Origin: Rhodoferax sp.
Lineage (GTDB): Bacteria > Pseudomonadota > Gammaproteobacteria > Burkholderiales > Burkholderiaceae_C
Direction of reading: 5' to 3'
Length of the DNA: 64,000 bases
NCBI RefSeq assembly: GCF_030653815.1
Contig: NZ_JAURYQ010000029.1
Location: 1 to 64,000, forward strand
Shown: piece after piece, positions 48,609 through 57,919 of the stretch
Layout of the letters: every line of letters starts with the position of its first letter
How positions within the stretch are numbered: the first letter of the stretch is position 1
The notes under the pieces: model-generated
Seen by the model: the letters and a program-made list of their open reading frames with translations, nothing else
Told to the model about the DNA's origin: nothing
Databases searched by the model: none
Translations under genes and position numbers: made by a program

Positions 48609-48974
48609 ATGCATAAATTTTTAGTTGTCTGTTTGGCAGGCGTTGCAGTTCTAAGCGGGTGTGCGGCATCCCCAAAAATGGGAAACATCATCCCGCAATC
48701 TGGTGGTAAATATCAAGTTATTACCAGCGGACCATCGAGAGACGAAGCCCTGAAATCAGCACTTTTCTCAGCCGAATCAACCTGTAAAGAACGGAATATG
48801 CGACACATCGTCTCTGCACAGAGCACAAGCTATAAAGGTGTGGTTTCCGAGGACGCCAACAAGACGATGGACCGTGCCGCCAGCCTTGTTGCTGCTGTCA
48901 CTGGCACCTGGATTCCGACGTTGTCAGATGATGAAGACTACCAAATGACCCTGGGGTTTTCTTGTGAAAATTAG
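48609..48974 (+). CDS. Small lipoprotein of unknown function, cargo
   Basis: A 121-residue exported protein with a lipobox (LVVCLAGVAVLSGC). The mature part begins AASPKMGNIIPQSGGKYQVI and has two further Cys (ESTCKERNMRH, GFSCEN) that could form a disulfide. I do not recognise a named family. It is divergent from the metallopeptidase gene and convergent with the helicase gene. Confidence 0.7.
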   Translation: MHKFLVVCLAGVAVLSGCAASPKMGNIIPQSGGKYQVITSGPSRDEALKSALFSAESTCKERNMRHIVSAQSTSYKGVVSEDANKTMDRAASLVAAVTGTWIPTLSDDEDYQMTLGFSCEN

Positions 48975-49149
48975 AAAATCGAAGAAAGTTTCGGGCTGAA
49001 GAAGCATGAAACTGGGCTGAAAAACAACTTTCGGCCAACTTGTGAATAGACTGTTTTTTCACGGCTAAATATGCTGGTCTGTCTGACGCTCTTGCAGGTA
49101 CGTGCGCCCAACTCACCCACCTTCCTTCTGCTTCCGAAAGTGATGGGCA

Positions 49150-51435
49150 TCACTGCAAATTTTCAGCAGTTAATATTCTCTCCCGCAAGCAGGTTCGTCG
49201 TTCCAGCGCGATCGAACCGCGCCTGACAGCCTGCACGACCACGGCCTCATCACCAAACAAAACCAGCCGATCTGTCGGACGAGTTACAGCCGTGTAGATC
49301 AACGTCTGATCGATCATCCTGGAAGCCTCGGTCGGCAACATAACAAAGCAAGTCGCCCACTGCGATCCCTGAGATTTGTGAATGGTTACCGCATATCCGA
49401 GTTGGAGCTTCATTAAAATTCCAGGCGTGATAAAGATTGCCGCGTCATTGACCTCCATGACGCCGACGGCCCCTGATTGTTCGTCTGCCTTTTGAAACAC
49501 CTCGGTGATGATGCCAAGATCACCGTTTCTCAGATCTGCATCCTCTTCATAGTTGTTGGCCACCACGAGCACAGGATCGCCTTCCAGTAGACGCGCACCG
49601 CTCGGGGTTATCCAGGGTATCCAGCCCCGCATTTCATCCCTGTAGTACAACGCCTGACGATCCAGTCCAACGGCCTGCTGCAACTGGGTGTTTATGTTCT
49701 CCACGCCCAAGAGCCCCTTCCTTACTGGTGACAAAACAATGTTGCCAATGCCGCCAGCCTCTTTCCACAGACCAATTAACCTTGGCATGTTCGAGTTTGC
49801 TTCAATCGAGCAATCATCGCTTTCTGCGAGGGTGCTCTGCGTTTGGTTCGGCATCTCAAGTTCTGAATTTCGGATTGACGTGGCGAACTTGTGTATGCCA
49901 CTTTGATCACTCTGGCGCTTCACTTGCGAGAGGTTAAAGAACTGTATCGGCGTGTCCACGAGCGCATGAAAAACAAGACCGTCGCCCACTGGTGGGAGCT
50001 GCGAAGTGTCCCCTACAAACAGAATGCGCGTTGCCATGGGCAACATGGAAACCAGTCTGTACATTGACAGCAAGTCGACCATCGAAGCCTCGTCAATAAC
50101 GAGCAGCAAATGCGTTGGAAGATCCGGCTTTTTTTCACCGAGATGATTGGCAATGAGCTTTGCAATGGTCTGTGCCGCCCCGCCTGTGCTCATAGCCATC
50201 TTTTGTGCAGCACGACCCGAAAGAGCCACTTGGTAACAGGGAATACCGTCAGCGATTGCATCGTAAACGCCAAGAATCGCCTTCAAGATGGTTGTTTTTC
50301 CAGTCCCTGCTCCGCCCGAGATGCAACAAACTGGTGCCATCACTGCACCAACAACGGCATCCCGCTGCTCATCAGTCAAGGTAAACCCAAGGGACGATTC
50401 GTAGTCGATCAACGCAGTTTCAACGGAGGGCCTGTTCATGTCCTTTTCCCATGCCGCCAGGAGCGCATGATCACCTGGGCGCCGCTTGTATGCATCAACG
50501 AGGAACTAAGCCACGACTGACTCCATCACTGCTTTTCCGTACACCTGATAGGCATTTCCAACCTTAACCAGTAAGCCTTCCTCCGCAGCAATGTCGCCTA
50601 TGGTCACCGGCGCGGTTGACTTCATGACATCTGAGCACAGCCGTACAAGATTTTTGGCATCAATGACCGTCGATCCAGTTTCAGCTGAATGCCTGACGGC
50701 GACGTGCAAAGCCACGCCGGCCATTACACAGTTATCAGTCATGGACAGCTTCAAATCGCTCGCGACCACCATGGTCTTTTGAAATGAAACTCCCATCGCC
50801 ATAAGAAGGAATGGGTGCGATTTAACTTTCTCAATCGCGTCAGCTCCAAAGATTCCAACAAGCTTGTTACCCAAGTTCAGAGGCAATTGCTGTTCTTCAA
50901 GCCATTCGATCGTTTTGTACAAATTGGGAGCCGGCCACTGTTCAAACAGGCGCTGTACACGCTCTTCGGACATGCCCGCGATTTCTAGCAGCGCATCATT
51001 GTCACGACTCTCAATGAGATCGTTCAAGTTCCTGACACGCACCAATCTTTTGGCAATCACTGAACCAATGCCCTTGATATTGCTACTCAACCAGCGCGCC
51101 AGTATCTTTCCCGAAGGACGCAAAAACTTGATTTCATCGGCATCAATCGTGTACTCATTGACGACAAATCCGTTGACTGAAAACTTCTTGAGGTACTCTT
51201 TACCTGAAACTTCCCACAAAGACCCTTCCGTTGCCACTTCCAGTGCATGCTCCGGAAATTTGACGACAAGAGTCTTATCGCGGCTCGTGACGGAGCCATC
51301 CTTGTTCACCAAATCAACAGTTGCATATCCCCATGCGCGACATTTTCTTACCTGTACGACCTGCCGCAAATGGACGATGTTGCTCGCAACTTTGTCTGGA
51401 CGTACCAGACGCACAGGAGATGGTGTTGCATTCAT
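49150..51435 (-). pseudogene. RecD2-like SF1B helicase interrupted by one in-frame TAG
   Basis: The first part (51435 to 50506, 309 residues) has an OB-like N-terminus and helix-hairpin-helix segments (LSSNIKGIGSVIAKRLVRVR, MSEERVQRLFEQWPAPNLYK). After TAG at 50508-50506 the same frame continues without a stop for 22 codons (FLVDAYKRRPGDHALLAAWE, then KD) to ATG 50439. It then encodes the ATPase: Walker A CISGGAGTGKTT, Walker B LLLVIDEASMVD, VGDTSQLPPVGDG, IHKSQGSQW and YTAVTRPTDRLVLFGD. Joined length is about 761 residues, right for RecD2-like proteins. Either a nonsense mutation, read-through, or two proteins by reinitiation at 50439. Confidence 0.7.
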
Positions 51436-51860
51436 AACTTGAATCCAGGAACGCCATCAAGTACCAGCGCTTGCTGCTTCTTAAAAGCCTTGATCTCTTG
51501 CCTCATTCGCTGGTTTTCAGCTTCCAGCTCGGCAAGGCGCTTTAACAAAATGCTGTTGTCAGACGTCACTCGACTTGATTGGATTTGCGCCCGTTCACGG
51601 GCTGCATCATGTGCAGCCTTGTCAATCACTTCGTTATTGAACCATTGAGCGTCAGCGTCATCAAGAAGCTTTCTGACAGCACTGTTTTGTGTGCAAACAG
51701 ACTTTGCGAAGCTGAGTTCTTCGGCAATCACTCGGCGATTGATTCGATTGTTGTAGGCGTACTCATGCCAGTCCCTGAGACGGTTTCGCTCCGCGATCCA
51801 CACCGCCACTGATGCGACGTTTTCCGTGGCCTTCTGCTGACCATTTTTACCTTTTGTCAT
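51432..51860 (-). CDS. Small coiled-coil protein, TnpC-like (element core)
   Basis: A 142-residue, highly charged protein. The N-terminal 90 residues look helical (AVWIAERNRLRDWHEYAYNN, VIAEELSFAKSVCTQNSAVR); the C-terminal part is a short coiled coil (LAELEAENQRMRQEIKAFKK). This plan resembles DUF6262/TnpC proteins that accompany tyrosine recombinases in Tn554-like elements. It overlaps both neighbours by four bases (ATGA), so all three are translationally coupled. No catalytic motif is seen. Confidence 0.65.
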   Translation of the reverse strand: MTKGKNGQQKATENVASVAVWIAERNRLRDWHEYAYNNRINRRVIAEELSFAKSVCTQNSAVRKLLDDADAQWFNNEVIDKAAHDAARERAQIQSSRVTSDNSILLKRLAELEAENQRMRQEIKAFKKQQALVLDGVPGFKL

Positions 51861-52282
51861 TGTCGTCTGATGCCAGGCAATGGCTTATCCAGTTGGGCAT
51901 TGAGTTTTTCCATGTCAACGCCTGGCATCATGTAGAGGTTGTGTTGCCATCGCACAAACTGCTCTCGAAACAGATTGAGCTGAGTTTCAAGACGCGCCAA
52001 CTTCGATTCGAGAGTGGCAATCTGCTCCTTCGCAAAATCCAAAGTGAAGTCACTGTCACTATCGCGAACATTCTGGATTGCATCCCGTAAGACATCTTTC
52101 TTTGCATTGAACGCCTGAACCAAGGGAGGATAGGACATTAGGGTGTATCGACTTATGCGCTCCTCTCCAAGGACGGAGGCCAGCCGTGCTGCATATAGCT
52201 CCCACGTCAGCTTGCCAGACCACTGATCGATCTCATGTAATGCAACTGGCAATGTTTTTTCGGTGATGATTGTTTTAGGCAT
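51857..52282 (-). CDS. Second small coiled-coil protein (element core)
   Basis: A 141-residue protein. An N-terminal globular part (WSGKLTWELYAARLASVLGE, then RISRYTLMSYPPLVQAFNAK) could form a helix-turn-helix, and a coiled coil follows (IATLESKLARLETQLNLFRE). It overlaps the third recombinase gene by eight bases. Its sequence is not obviously homologous to the next small protein, though both have the helix plus coiled-coil plan, so the element may use two different accessory proteins. Confidence 0.62.
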   Translation of the reverse strand: MPKTIITEKTLPVALHEIDQWSGKLTWELYAARLASVLGEERISRYTLMSYPPLVQAFNAKKDVLRDAIQNVRDSDSDFTLDFAKEQIATLESKLARLETQLNLFREQFVRWQHNLYMMPGVDMEKLNAQLDKPLPGIRRQ

Positions 52283-54359
52283 CAGTCATCCCCATAAAAG
52301 CGATCACCGTTGGTGCATCAATAAGCCCAACCGTGTCTGGCTTCACTTTGAATTTTTTTTGTTCTAAAGCTCTTCTGATGGGGCTTGGGTCATGTTCTGG
52401 CGGAATCCACAGAATTGCTCCCACCGGAGTTTCATCAGATTCCAACAACTGGCGCTGAGTGCGAATATGCGCAAGTTTCCAGCCAAGGTGTGTTGCCCAA
52501 CGATCAGCACCAAAGGCGCCTTCCAATGCATCTGCCTGCGCCTTCTCAAATTGAGAAGCCACTCGTTCTTCAAGGCGTTTAATCGCGTCGAGCGTCTTGG
52601 GCATTCCTTTAATGCAAACGTGCTCTTTGCAAGTCATGCACTCACCAGCTTTTGCGCACGGGGACATCGCGTAATCATGTGTGCACATGCCGTACTCGGT
52701 CACATCAGCAATTCCAAAGCGATTCAACCCTAAGTCTTGATATGAGACCGGCAAATTGACTTTTATTGCTTCCAACGCGGTTGGTCTTTCGGTGAACAAC
52801 ACAATTGCTCGCAACTGTTCCTCGCGTTCACTTTGAGTGCGCAGATCGTAATGACGATTGTCCTCAATGCGCGCACGACCAGCCCATTTCGCGAGCTGCC
52901 AACTGTCCATGCCGCCCCGCTCTGCATTGGTGGACAACCACACCCGCAGTTGGTGCGATGTCAATTCAATGTCGGTCCCATCTTCGTCGACGATTTCGAA
53001 GCGTTGAAATATGCTTTTGATTGGATTTTTGACATCGCGTCTGGATGTTAACTGGCCGTTAATCTGATCAACGCTTGGAAGAGTCCAACTAAAGGCATAG
53101 GGCTCAAAGTCATTATGAAATTCACGATCACGCACTAGAAGTAGTGCCTCCGAAACGGGACGGCCAACGCGCGACATCAGAGGCCAATCCTGCCCTTGAT
53201 ATTTATCATTGATGAACTTGGCTAATCGTCGGTAGGTCGGATTTCCATCCGTTCGAAGTTGCCGAATCCATTTCGAATTGTCAAACACGCTCCATCGCAC
53301 ATCATCTTCACGTTTTGCGCCACCAGCCTCAAGCAAATCGATTTTTGCACCGCTAAAGTTCATGGCTTTTGCAAATGCTAGTGCAGACAACGCATGATCT
53401 TCTGGAAAACCTGGCGGAGTGATGCAACTTTCGTGACGATAAAAGATACCGGGGTTGTCATGTGCGAATTTAGCGGCAGTGCGTGCGAATTCACCGATTT
53501 TGAGCAATCGATCATGCGCTTCTATTACCGTCGGGCGCATCACTTCGGGAACCCACTTGATCGTATCGCCGAAGCCCTTTTCACCGTACCACCGTACGCC
53601 CAGTGCGCCGCCATCCGCGTGGTGCAGGCAGTCGATAGTTAGAGACCCCAACTCACCACCCCTTGATGGAGCGAACATCAAAAAGGTCAGCACACTAGAC
53701 CAATACTGATCTTCTCTTGTCGTTGCTCTGGAAAAGCAATCCGCAATCGCTATCATTTGATGCAAGCTAGGGCATCTTGTTTCTTGCCACTTACGTGATT
53801 CCGAGTCTGTTCTTTCCGCTTTTGATTTCCCGCGACGCCATGGGTTGACCCATACTGGCAATGTCGGTACAAAGCCCTTGTCCCGCAAAAATCCGTAAAG
53901 TTGCTCCAACTTCTGTCCAAACTGATAGCGCTTATCAGAAGTTGAATAACGCAGGTCGACCAATTCCCTGACTTTCTGTAGCACCAGACCATCTGTTTTA
54001 AGGATGTCCACTTGATCATGGATTATCAGCAGAGCGTCGTGTAAAAGCCGCAAAACGACCATATTGCTCCCAACGCTCTTTATCTCACCAAGACTTTGGG
54101 TATATCGCACATGAGCCTTTGCAAAGGTCAGAAAGGGCTCATCCAGCGGGTTAATTAAATATGGATTATTTTTTTCACTGTACTTGGAGAATGCCATTGC
54201 ATAGGATCGGTCAGCACTTTTAAAGTACCATTTGTTAACTGTGAAACCGCCCTGATCTTCATAAAGCGTTAGGTTGACACGACAATGATTTATGAAGTCC
54301 GCCAAGTTTCGTTTGGCATCAAGATCGGCACGGGGTTGGAAGAAAATGACTTCAGACAT
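52275..54359 (-). CDS. Tyrosine recombinase 3, large type with Cys-rich tail
   Basis: A 694-residue integrase. Catalytic residues are visible: R233 (PSRGGELGSL), H469 and R472 (TSHQLRVWL), W492 and nucleophile Y504 (EDNRHYDLR). After the catalytic domain comes a Cys-rich, probably zinc-binding segment near 560-585 (MCTHDYAMSPCAKAGECMTC, then KEHVC) and a helical end. Size and the Cys tail recall TnpB of Tn554. It overlaps the upstream recombinase by eight bases. Confidence 0.85.
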   Translation of the reverse strand: MSEVIFFQPRADLDAKRNLADFINHCRVNLTLYEDQGGFTVNKWYFKSADRSYAMAFSKYSEKNNPYLINPLDEPFLTFAKAHVRYTQSLGEIKSVGSNMVVLRLLHDALLIIHDQVDILKTDGLVLQKVRELVDLRYSTSDKRYQFGQKLEQLYGFLRDKGFVPTLPVWVNPWRRGKSKAERTDSESRKWQETRCPSLHQMIAIADCFSRATTREDQYWSSVLTFLMFAPSRGGELGSLTIDCLHHADGGALGVRWYGEKGFGDTIKWVPEVMRPTVIEAHDRLLKIGEFARTAAKFAHDNPGIFYRHESCITPPGFPEDHALSALAFAKAMNFSGAKIDLLEAGGAKREDDVRWSVFDNSKWIRQLRTDGNPTYRRLAKFINDKYQGQDWPLMSRVGRPVSEALLLVRDREFHNDFEPYAFSWTLPSVDQINGQLTSRRDVKNPIKSIFQRFEIVDEDGTDIELTSHQLRVWLSTNAERGGMDSWQLAKWAGRARIEDNRHYDLRTQSEREEQLRAIVLFTERPTALEAIKVNLPVSYQDLGLNRFGIADVTEYGMCTHDYAMSPCAKAGECMTCKEHVCIKGMPKTLDAIKRLEERVASQFEKAQADALEGAFGADRWATHLGWKLAHIRTQRQLLESDETPVGAILWIPPEHDPSPIRRALEQKKFKVKPDTVGLIDAPTVIAFMGMTDA

Positions 54360-55923
54360 GCTTGTCCCCCGTGGATTGCTTTGCTTGTGCGTCTTTGCAG
54401 AGCAGCACTACTTGCTGTACTGCAAGCAACAGCCGATCAGTTGACTGAATTACATTTGGGGAAATCCCCAATTCAGCTTGACGACTTCGCTCCTCTTGTA
54501 TCTCCTGAAGTACGTCCTCATGTGGGGCATCGCGCCAAGGCTGAAAGTTACAACATGTATAGCAAGCCCTGTAACCGGAAGCACAAAAAGCATGCGTCCC
54601 ACAGTTGCCGATCGCTTTTGAGCGGCTATTTTTTACTCGACTGTGGGGATCTTTTGCACGGAGTGCGTCACGCTCTGAGTCGATGAGGACACCGGCAAAG
54701 GCTTGTGCAAGCGGCGCCAAGAATGGAGCCATGATGAGGTCAATTTGAGCTGCCATTTCCTCAGTATTTGCGGTGTAAACATCAATGTTTTGAGTGTCGG
54801 TGTGATCCAGTGCATGTGCGAGGGCAACACCGGTTATGCCGCGGCGCGCCAGATTCGTGCCTTTTGTGTAACGAAAGCGGCGTGAGGTGAAGTTGATGAA
54901 CTCACCAGTTCGCTCGGAACGTGCCATGTTTTTAACAGAGACGTGATGCAGAACATCGGCTGCTTGTAAGTTCGTCATGTGCAAAAAATCGGGTGTTTCA
55001 TCCAGCCGTTTCTCCAGGTCTTGGATGTCTTTGAGTGAATCAACTCGATCATTCGCCAAGAACACCGGTATTTTTTTTCGTATCGCGGATGGCAGCTTTT
55101 TTCCAAGCGCACGTTCAACATACTCCTGGGAGGCCCTTGCTTGATTGTCGAGCACCAAGTACGGATCCTCTGTCACGGACAACGGATTAAAGTCCTTACG
55201 AAAACCACTGTGTTGCTGTTTCGCTCGTGGGAATCTGATGATGTAGTCATGGCCGTTGGCGTCTTCACGAAAGCTGAGATCACCTGATCGCAATGAGCGA
55301 ATTTGTACAGAACGTCGCCCAGTAAAAACCAATGTCAGGAAGTAGGCATACTGGGTCAAGTCAAGGATATCCTCTGCAAAGGCGTTTGACGCCCATTCAA
55401 GCAAGGCTCCAAGCTCAATCTGTGACAAAGGTCCAGAGTACGGGCAGGCACGTTTAACAGCCTTACCTTTCACATTACCTCTTAACGATAGCTCATCTAG
55501 ATACTTGACGATATCACTTTCAACGCCCGGAAACCCCCATTCGTTCCAAGCAATCAGAAAGCTCTTCAAAGCACCTAACTTGTACTCATTTTCGCGGTCT
55601 AGTGAGGCTCGCCAATTAGATAAGTCAGCAACTGTGACGGATCTAGCTCTGCCGTGATCACAGTACATATTGAAGTAGCCAAGCGCCATTTCGGTGGTTG
55701 GAGCCGCGAGTTCCTCGGCATACCGACAAAGCGCATTTCTCAGCCCTTCTGCGGTTGTGCCGTTCAAATCTCTCATACGACCAAGATTGATGGTCTTTGA
55801 CCCGTCAAGTCTCCAAATATCAGATCGCCGGTCAAACTTGTAACCCATCTTTGAGGTTCTCCATTCCGCTACCTGTGCATGACCGAATGGGGATTCGGAA
55901 CTCAGTTTTGAAGCGTTACTCAT
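54352..55923 (-). CDS. Tyrosine recombinase 2
   Basis: A 523-residue integrase. Candidate catalytic residues: R203/R204 (FTGRRSVQIRSL), R348 and R351 in TSRRFRYTKGT, where Arg occupies the usual His of HxxR, H374 (ALDHTDTQ) and nucleophile Y383 (NIDVYTANT). A Cys-rich tail follows (NCGTHAFCASGYRACYTCCN), like the third recombinase. It overlaps the first and third recombinase genes by eight bases each. Confidence 0.85.
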   Translation of the reverse strand: MSNASKLSSESPFGHAQVAEWRTSKMGYKFDRRSDIWRLDGSKTINLGRMRDLNGTTAEGLRNALCRYAEELAAPTTEMALGYFNMYCDHGRARSVTVADLSNWRASLDRENEYKLGALKSFLIAWNEWGFPGVESDIVKYLDELSLRGNVKGKAVKRACPYSGPLSQIELGALLEWASNAFAEDILDLTQYAYFLTLVFTGRRSVQIRSLRSGDLSFREDANGHDYIIRFPRAKQQHSGFRKDFNPLSVTEDPYLVLDNQARASQEYVERALGKKLPSAIRKKIPVFLANDRVDSLKDIQDLEKRLDETPDFLHMTNLQAADVLHHVSVKNMARSERTGEFINFTSRRFRYTKGTNLARRGITGVALAHALDHTDTQNIDVYTANTEEMAAQIDLIMAPFLAPLAQAFAGVLIDSERDALRAKDPHSRVKNSRSKAIGNCGTHAFCASGYRACYTCCNFQPWRDAPHEDVLQEIQEERSRQAELGISPNVIQSTDRLLLAVQQVVLLCKDAQAKQSTGDKHV

Positions 55924-57226
55924 GTTTTTTCTTTCCCTTCTTCAAATGCGTCGCCAATTCTTCTCCGTCCGCTCGCATTACTTTTTTTACTATTTCACGT
56001 GTATGCCGGACGTTGTATGTTTGTGCTGTTTGTTCTGATGACCAGCCATATTGAAGCATTCGCGCATCGCTCTCGGCTTTTTTGCCAATTGACGCCACAG
56101 CCGGATTGATTTTTGAAAGTGCATTGTTGTCATCAACATTTTTCGAAAACCGATAGTTATGGTTGTGACGAAATCCGTGTCGAGTGATCTCCTCAAACAT
56201 TTCGGAATTGGTAGAAATTACAGGACCCAGAATGCGATTTCGGAACGCGGTATCAGAGATCGGCTGTCCTTGATACCGCCCCCGCTTCAGTGTTACGAAC
56301 AATAATGGGGGGGACTTGGCCGTGACCACTTGTGAGCGAATTTCCATTACGTAGGCACGGATTCGCCTAGCCAGATCGATGGGAATATCAAGATTCCGCG
56401 CCAAAGTTTTGGCTACGGGCTGTAGTTTTCTGGGATCAAGTAGATCATCATGGCGCCGCAAGATGCTTATCTTGCCTGCGTTGAAATCCACGTCGCCGAC
56501 TCTGAGTGCGAGAACTTCACCTGATCGCATCCCTGTTTCATACAAAATGTCGAACATCAGAGCATTGCGCGTTCTCACAGCAATATTTTTGTAGGGGTTG
56601 TCTGGTGAGTCCACCCTGACCACACTCATGAATTTCTCAAACACTTCTGGCGGAGGCGCTTTCGAGTCAGGGTCATATGCCATCCCTTTGTTTCCTTGAC
56701 CTTCTGGTTTTTGAGCGAGTATCAACTTCTTCATGTCGTTGATAGCTGGCACGATCGATGTGAAATTGGGCCTCCGTCGTAGCAGTGCACTGGCTGTGAA
56801 ACTCAGGAATTTGGCAATCTCGGCCAAACGATTGGCAGCATGCAGTTTTGATACTGAATCAAGATGTCGAATGCTGGAGGGATTGCTTGCGGACAATTTC
56901 GCCACGTTTTTTTTGCTCTTGAGCAGGCTCCATGCTCTTAAATCGCGTGTGCTTAGTAAGCAATGGTCCCGGAGTGAATAAACGTCCGCATCGGACAAAA
57001 ATTGACCCTGACTGGCCTCCAAAATTAAGTCACGCTCATTGAGTTGCTCCCACAACCTCAAATGGAGGATGTGACGAATGGAGTTCACAATCGTGGTCTG
57101 CATTAAGGAGGTCCGCAGCTCTTCAGTCACATAAAGCGTGATCCAGAAGTCTGGCATCCCATCGGCATCCAACACCATGGGGTATCTCTCCCCCTGCGCA
57201 AATATCAAGTGATTCAGTTTTCCCAT
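55916..57226 (-). CDS. Tyrosine recombinase 1
   Basis: A 436-residue integrase, first gene of the core transcript. Catalytic residues: R234 (YETGMRSGEVLALRVGDVDF), H350 and R353 (TRHGFRHNHNYRF), W395 (GWSSEQTAQTYN) and nucleophile Y404. The N-terminal 170 residues form a DNA-binding region of its own type. The C-terminus is Lys-rich. It is only distantly similar to the other two recombinases, as in RIT trios. Confidence 0.88.
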   Translation of the reverse strand: MGKLNHLIFAQGERYPMVLDADGMPDFWITLYVTEELRTSLMQTTIVNSIRHILHLRLWEQLNERDLILEASQGQFLSDADVYSLRDHCLLSTRDLRAWSLLKSKKNVAKLSASNPSSIRHLDSVSKLHAANRLAEIAKFLSFTASALLRRRPNFTSIVPAINDMKKLILAQKPEGQGNKGMAYDPDSKAPPPEVFEKFMSVVRVDSPDNPYKNIAVRTRNALMFDILYETGMRSGEVLALRVGDVDFNAGKISILRRHDDLLDPRKLQPVAKTLARNLDIPIDLARRIRAYVMEIRSQVVTAKSPPLLFVTLKRGRYQGQPISDTAFRNRILGPVISTNSEMFEEITRHGFRHNHNYRFSKNVDDNNALSKINPAVASIGKKAESDARMLQYGWSSEQTAQTYNVRHTREIVKKVMRADGEELATHLKKGKKKHE

Positions 57227-57245
57227 GCTGCTTATCTCCCCATCT

Positions 57246-57306
57246 TTTTATCAACAGAAAAACAAGTATACACACTAAGAAATTATAATCAACACTTATT
57301 TTGATT
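57246..57306. repeat. Right-end ATCAACA dyad of the element
   Basis: AATCAA (57287-57292) and TTGATT (57301-57306) form an inverted pair around CACTTATT, and TTATCAACA occurs at 57248-57256. The motif matches the ATCAACATT dyads at the left end, so these may be matching recombinase-binding sites. Confidence 0.5.
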
Positions 57307-57316
57307 AAGAATGCAG

Positions 57317-57340
57317 AAAGGCCCGTATTTACGGGCCTTT
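57317..57340 (-). terminator. Hairpin terminator of ssb
   Basis: A perfect nine-base stem (AAAGGCCCG/CGGGCCTTT) with a six-base loop lies 37 bases after the ssb stop. The T tract on the minus strand is short. Confidence 0.75.
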
Positions 57341-57376
57341 CTTGTTTTTAATCAACGTTTTCTAAAAACGTACTGG

Positions 57377-57874
57377 TCAGAAGGGAATGTCGTCATCCAT
57401 GTCATCAAAACCGCTCGGCGGGCGGGCCGCTGGCGCTGCGGAAGCTGCCGCGCGCGCAGGCGCAGCCGCTGGACGGCCAACAGGTGCCGCACGACCATAG
57501 CCACCATCATCGTCACCATGGCTGGGCTCACCCCTGCCCTCGCGGCTGCCCAGCATTTGCATCTGGTCGGCGCGGATTTCGGTGGTGTATTTCTCGATGC
57601 CGTCCTTGTCGGTCCATTTGCGCGTGCGCAGGCTGCCCTCCACATAAATCTGGGCACCCTTGCGCAGGTACTGCTCGACAATTTCCGCCAGGCGGCCATT
57701 GAAAACAATGCGGTGCCATTCGGTGGCTTCGCGCATTTCGTTGCTTTGTTTGTCCTTCCACTTGTCCGTGGTGGCAATGGTGACATTGGCCACGCGGTCG
57801 CCATTGGGAAAGGTGCGCACCTCCGGATCGCGTCCGAGGTTGCCGACAAGAATTACTTTATTGACTGAGGCCAT
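57377..57874 (-). CDS. ssb: Single-stranded DNA-binding protein
   Basis: A 165-residue SSB. The OB fold ([20 protein letters not shown], then [10 protein letters not shown] and [20 protein letters not shown]) is followed by a flexible Gly/Pro/Ala linker and the acidic tip DDMDDDIPF that recruits repair and replication partners. It lies 45 bases after the MFS gene, the usual betaproteobacterial order. Confidence 0.98.
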   Translation of the reverse strand: MASVNKVILVGNLGRDPEVRTFPNGDRVANVTIATTDKWKDKQSNEMREATEWHRIVFNGRLAEIVEQYLRKGAQIYVEGSLRTRKWTDKDGIEKYTTEIRADQMQMLGSREGRGEPSHGDDDGGYGRAAPVGRPAAAPARAAASAAPAARPPSGFDDMDDDIPF

Positions 57875-57919
57875 GCCTGCTCCTTTGAATATTTCAGTTT
57901 AGCCGCCTTTTGCCGGATT

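Larger units (their letters stand above)
46310..57310. mobile_element. Three-tyrosine-recombinase mobile element with helicase and cargo
   Basis: An AT-richer island of about 11 kb between the sulfide operon and ssb. Its minus-strand core (57226 down to 49150) has three different tyrosine recombinases, two small coiled-coil proteins and a RecD2-like helicase in one overlapping transcript. The recombinase trio recalls RIT elements, and the recombinase plus small coiled-coil arrangement recalls Tn554 (TnpA, TnpB, TnpC); neither known family includes the helicase as I recall them. The left side carries cargo: an HNH nuclease, a metallopeptidase and a lipoprotein. Dyads with ATCAACATT lie near both ends. 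Exact ends were not determined. Confidence 0.7.

Noticed and set aside
48975..49149. Possible small gene or RNA between the lipoprotein and helicase genes
   Set aside because: The short frames here have no start signals or motifs, and no clear hairpin is present.
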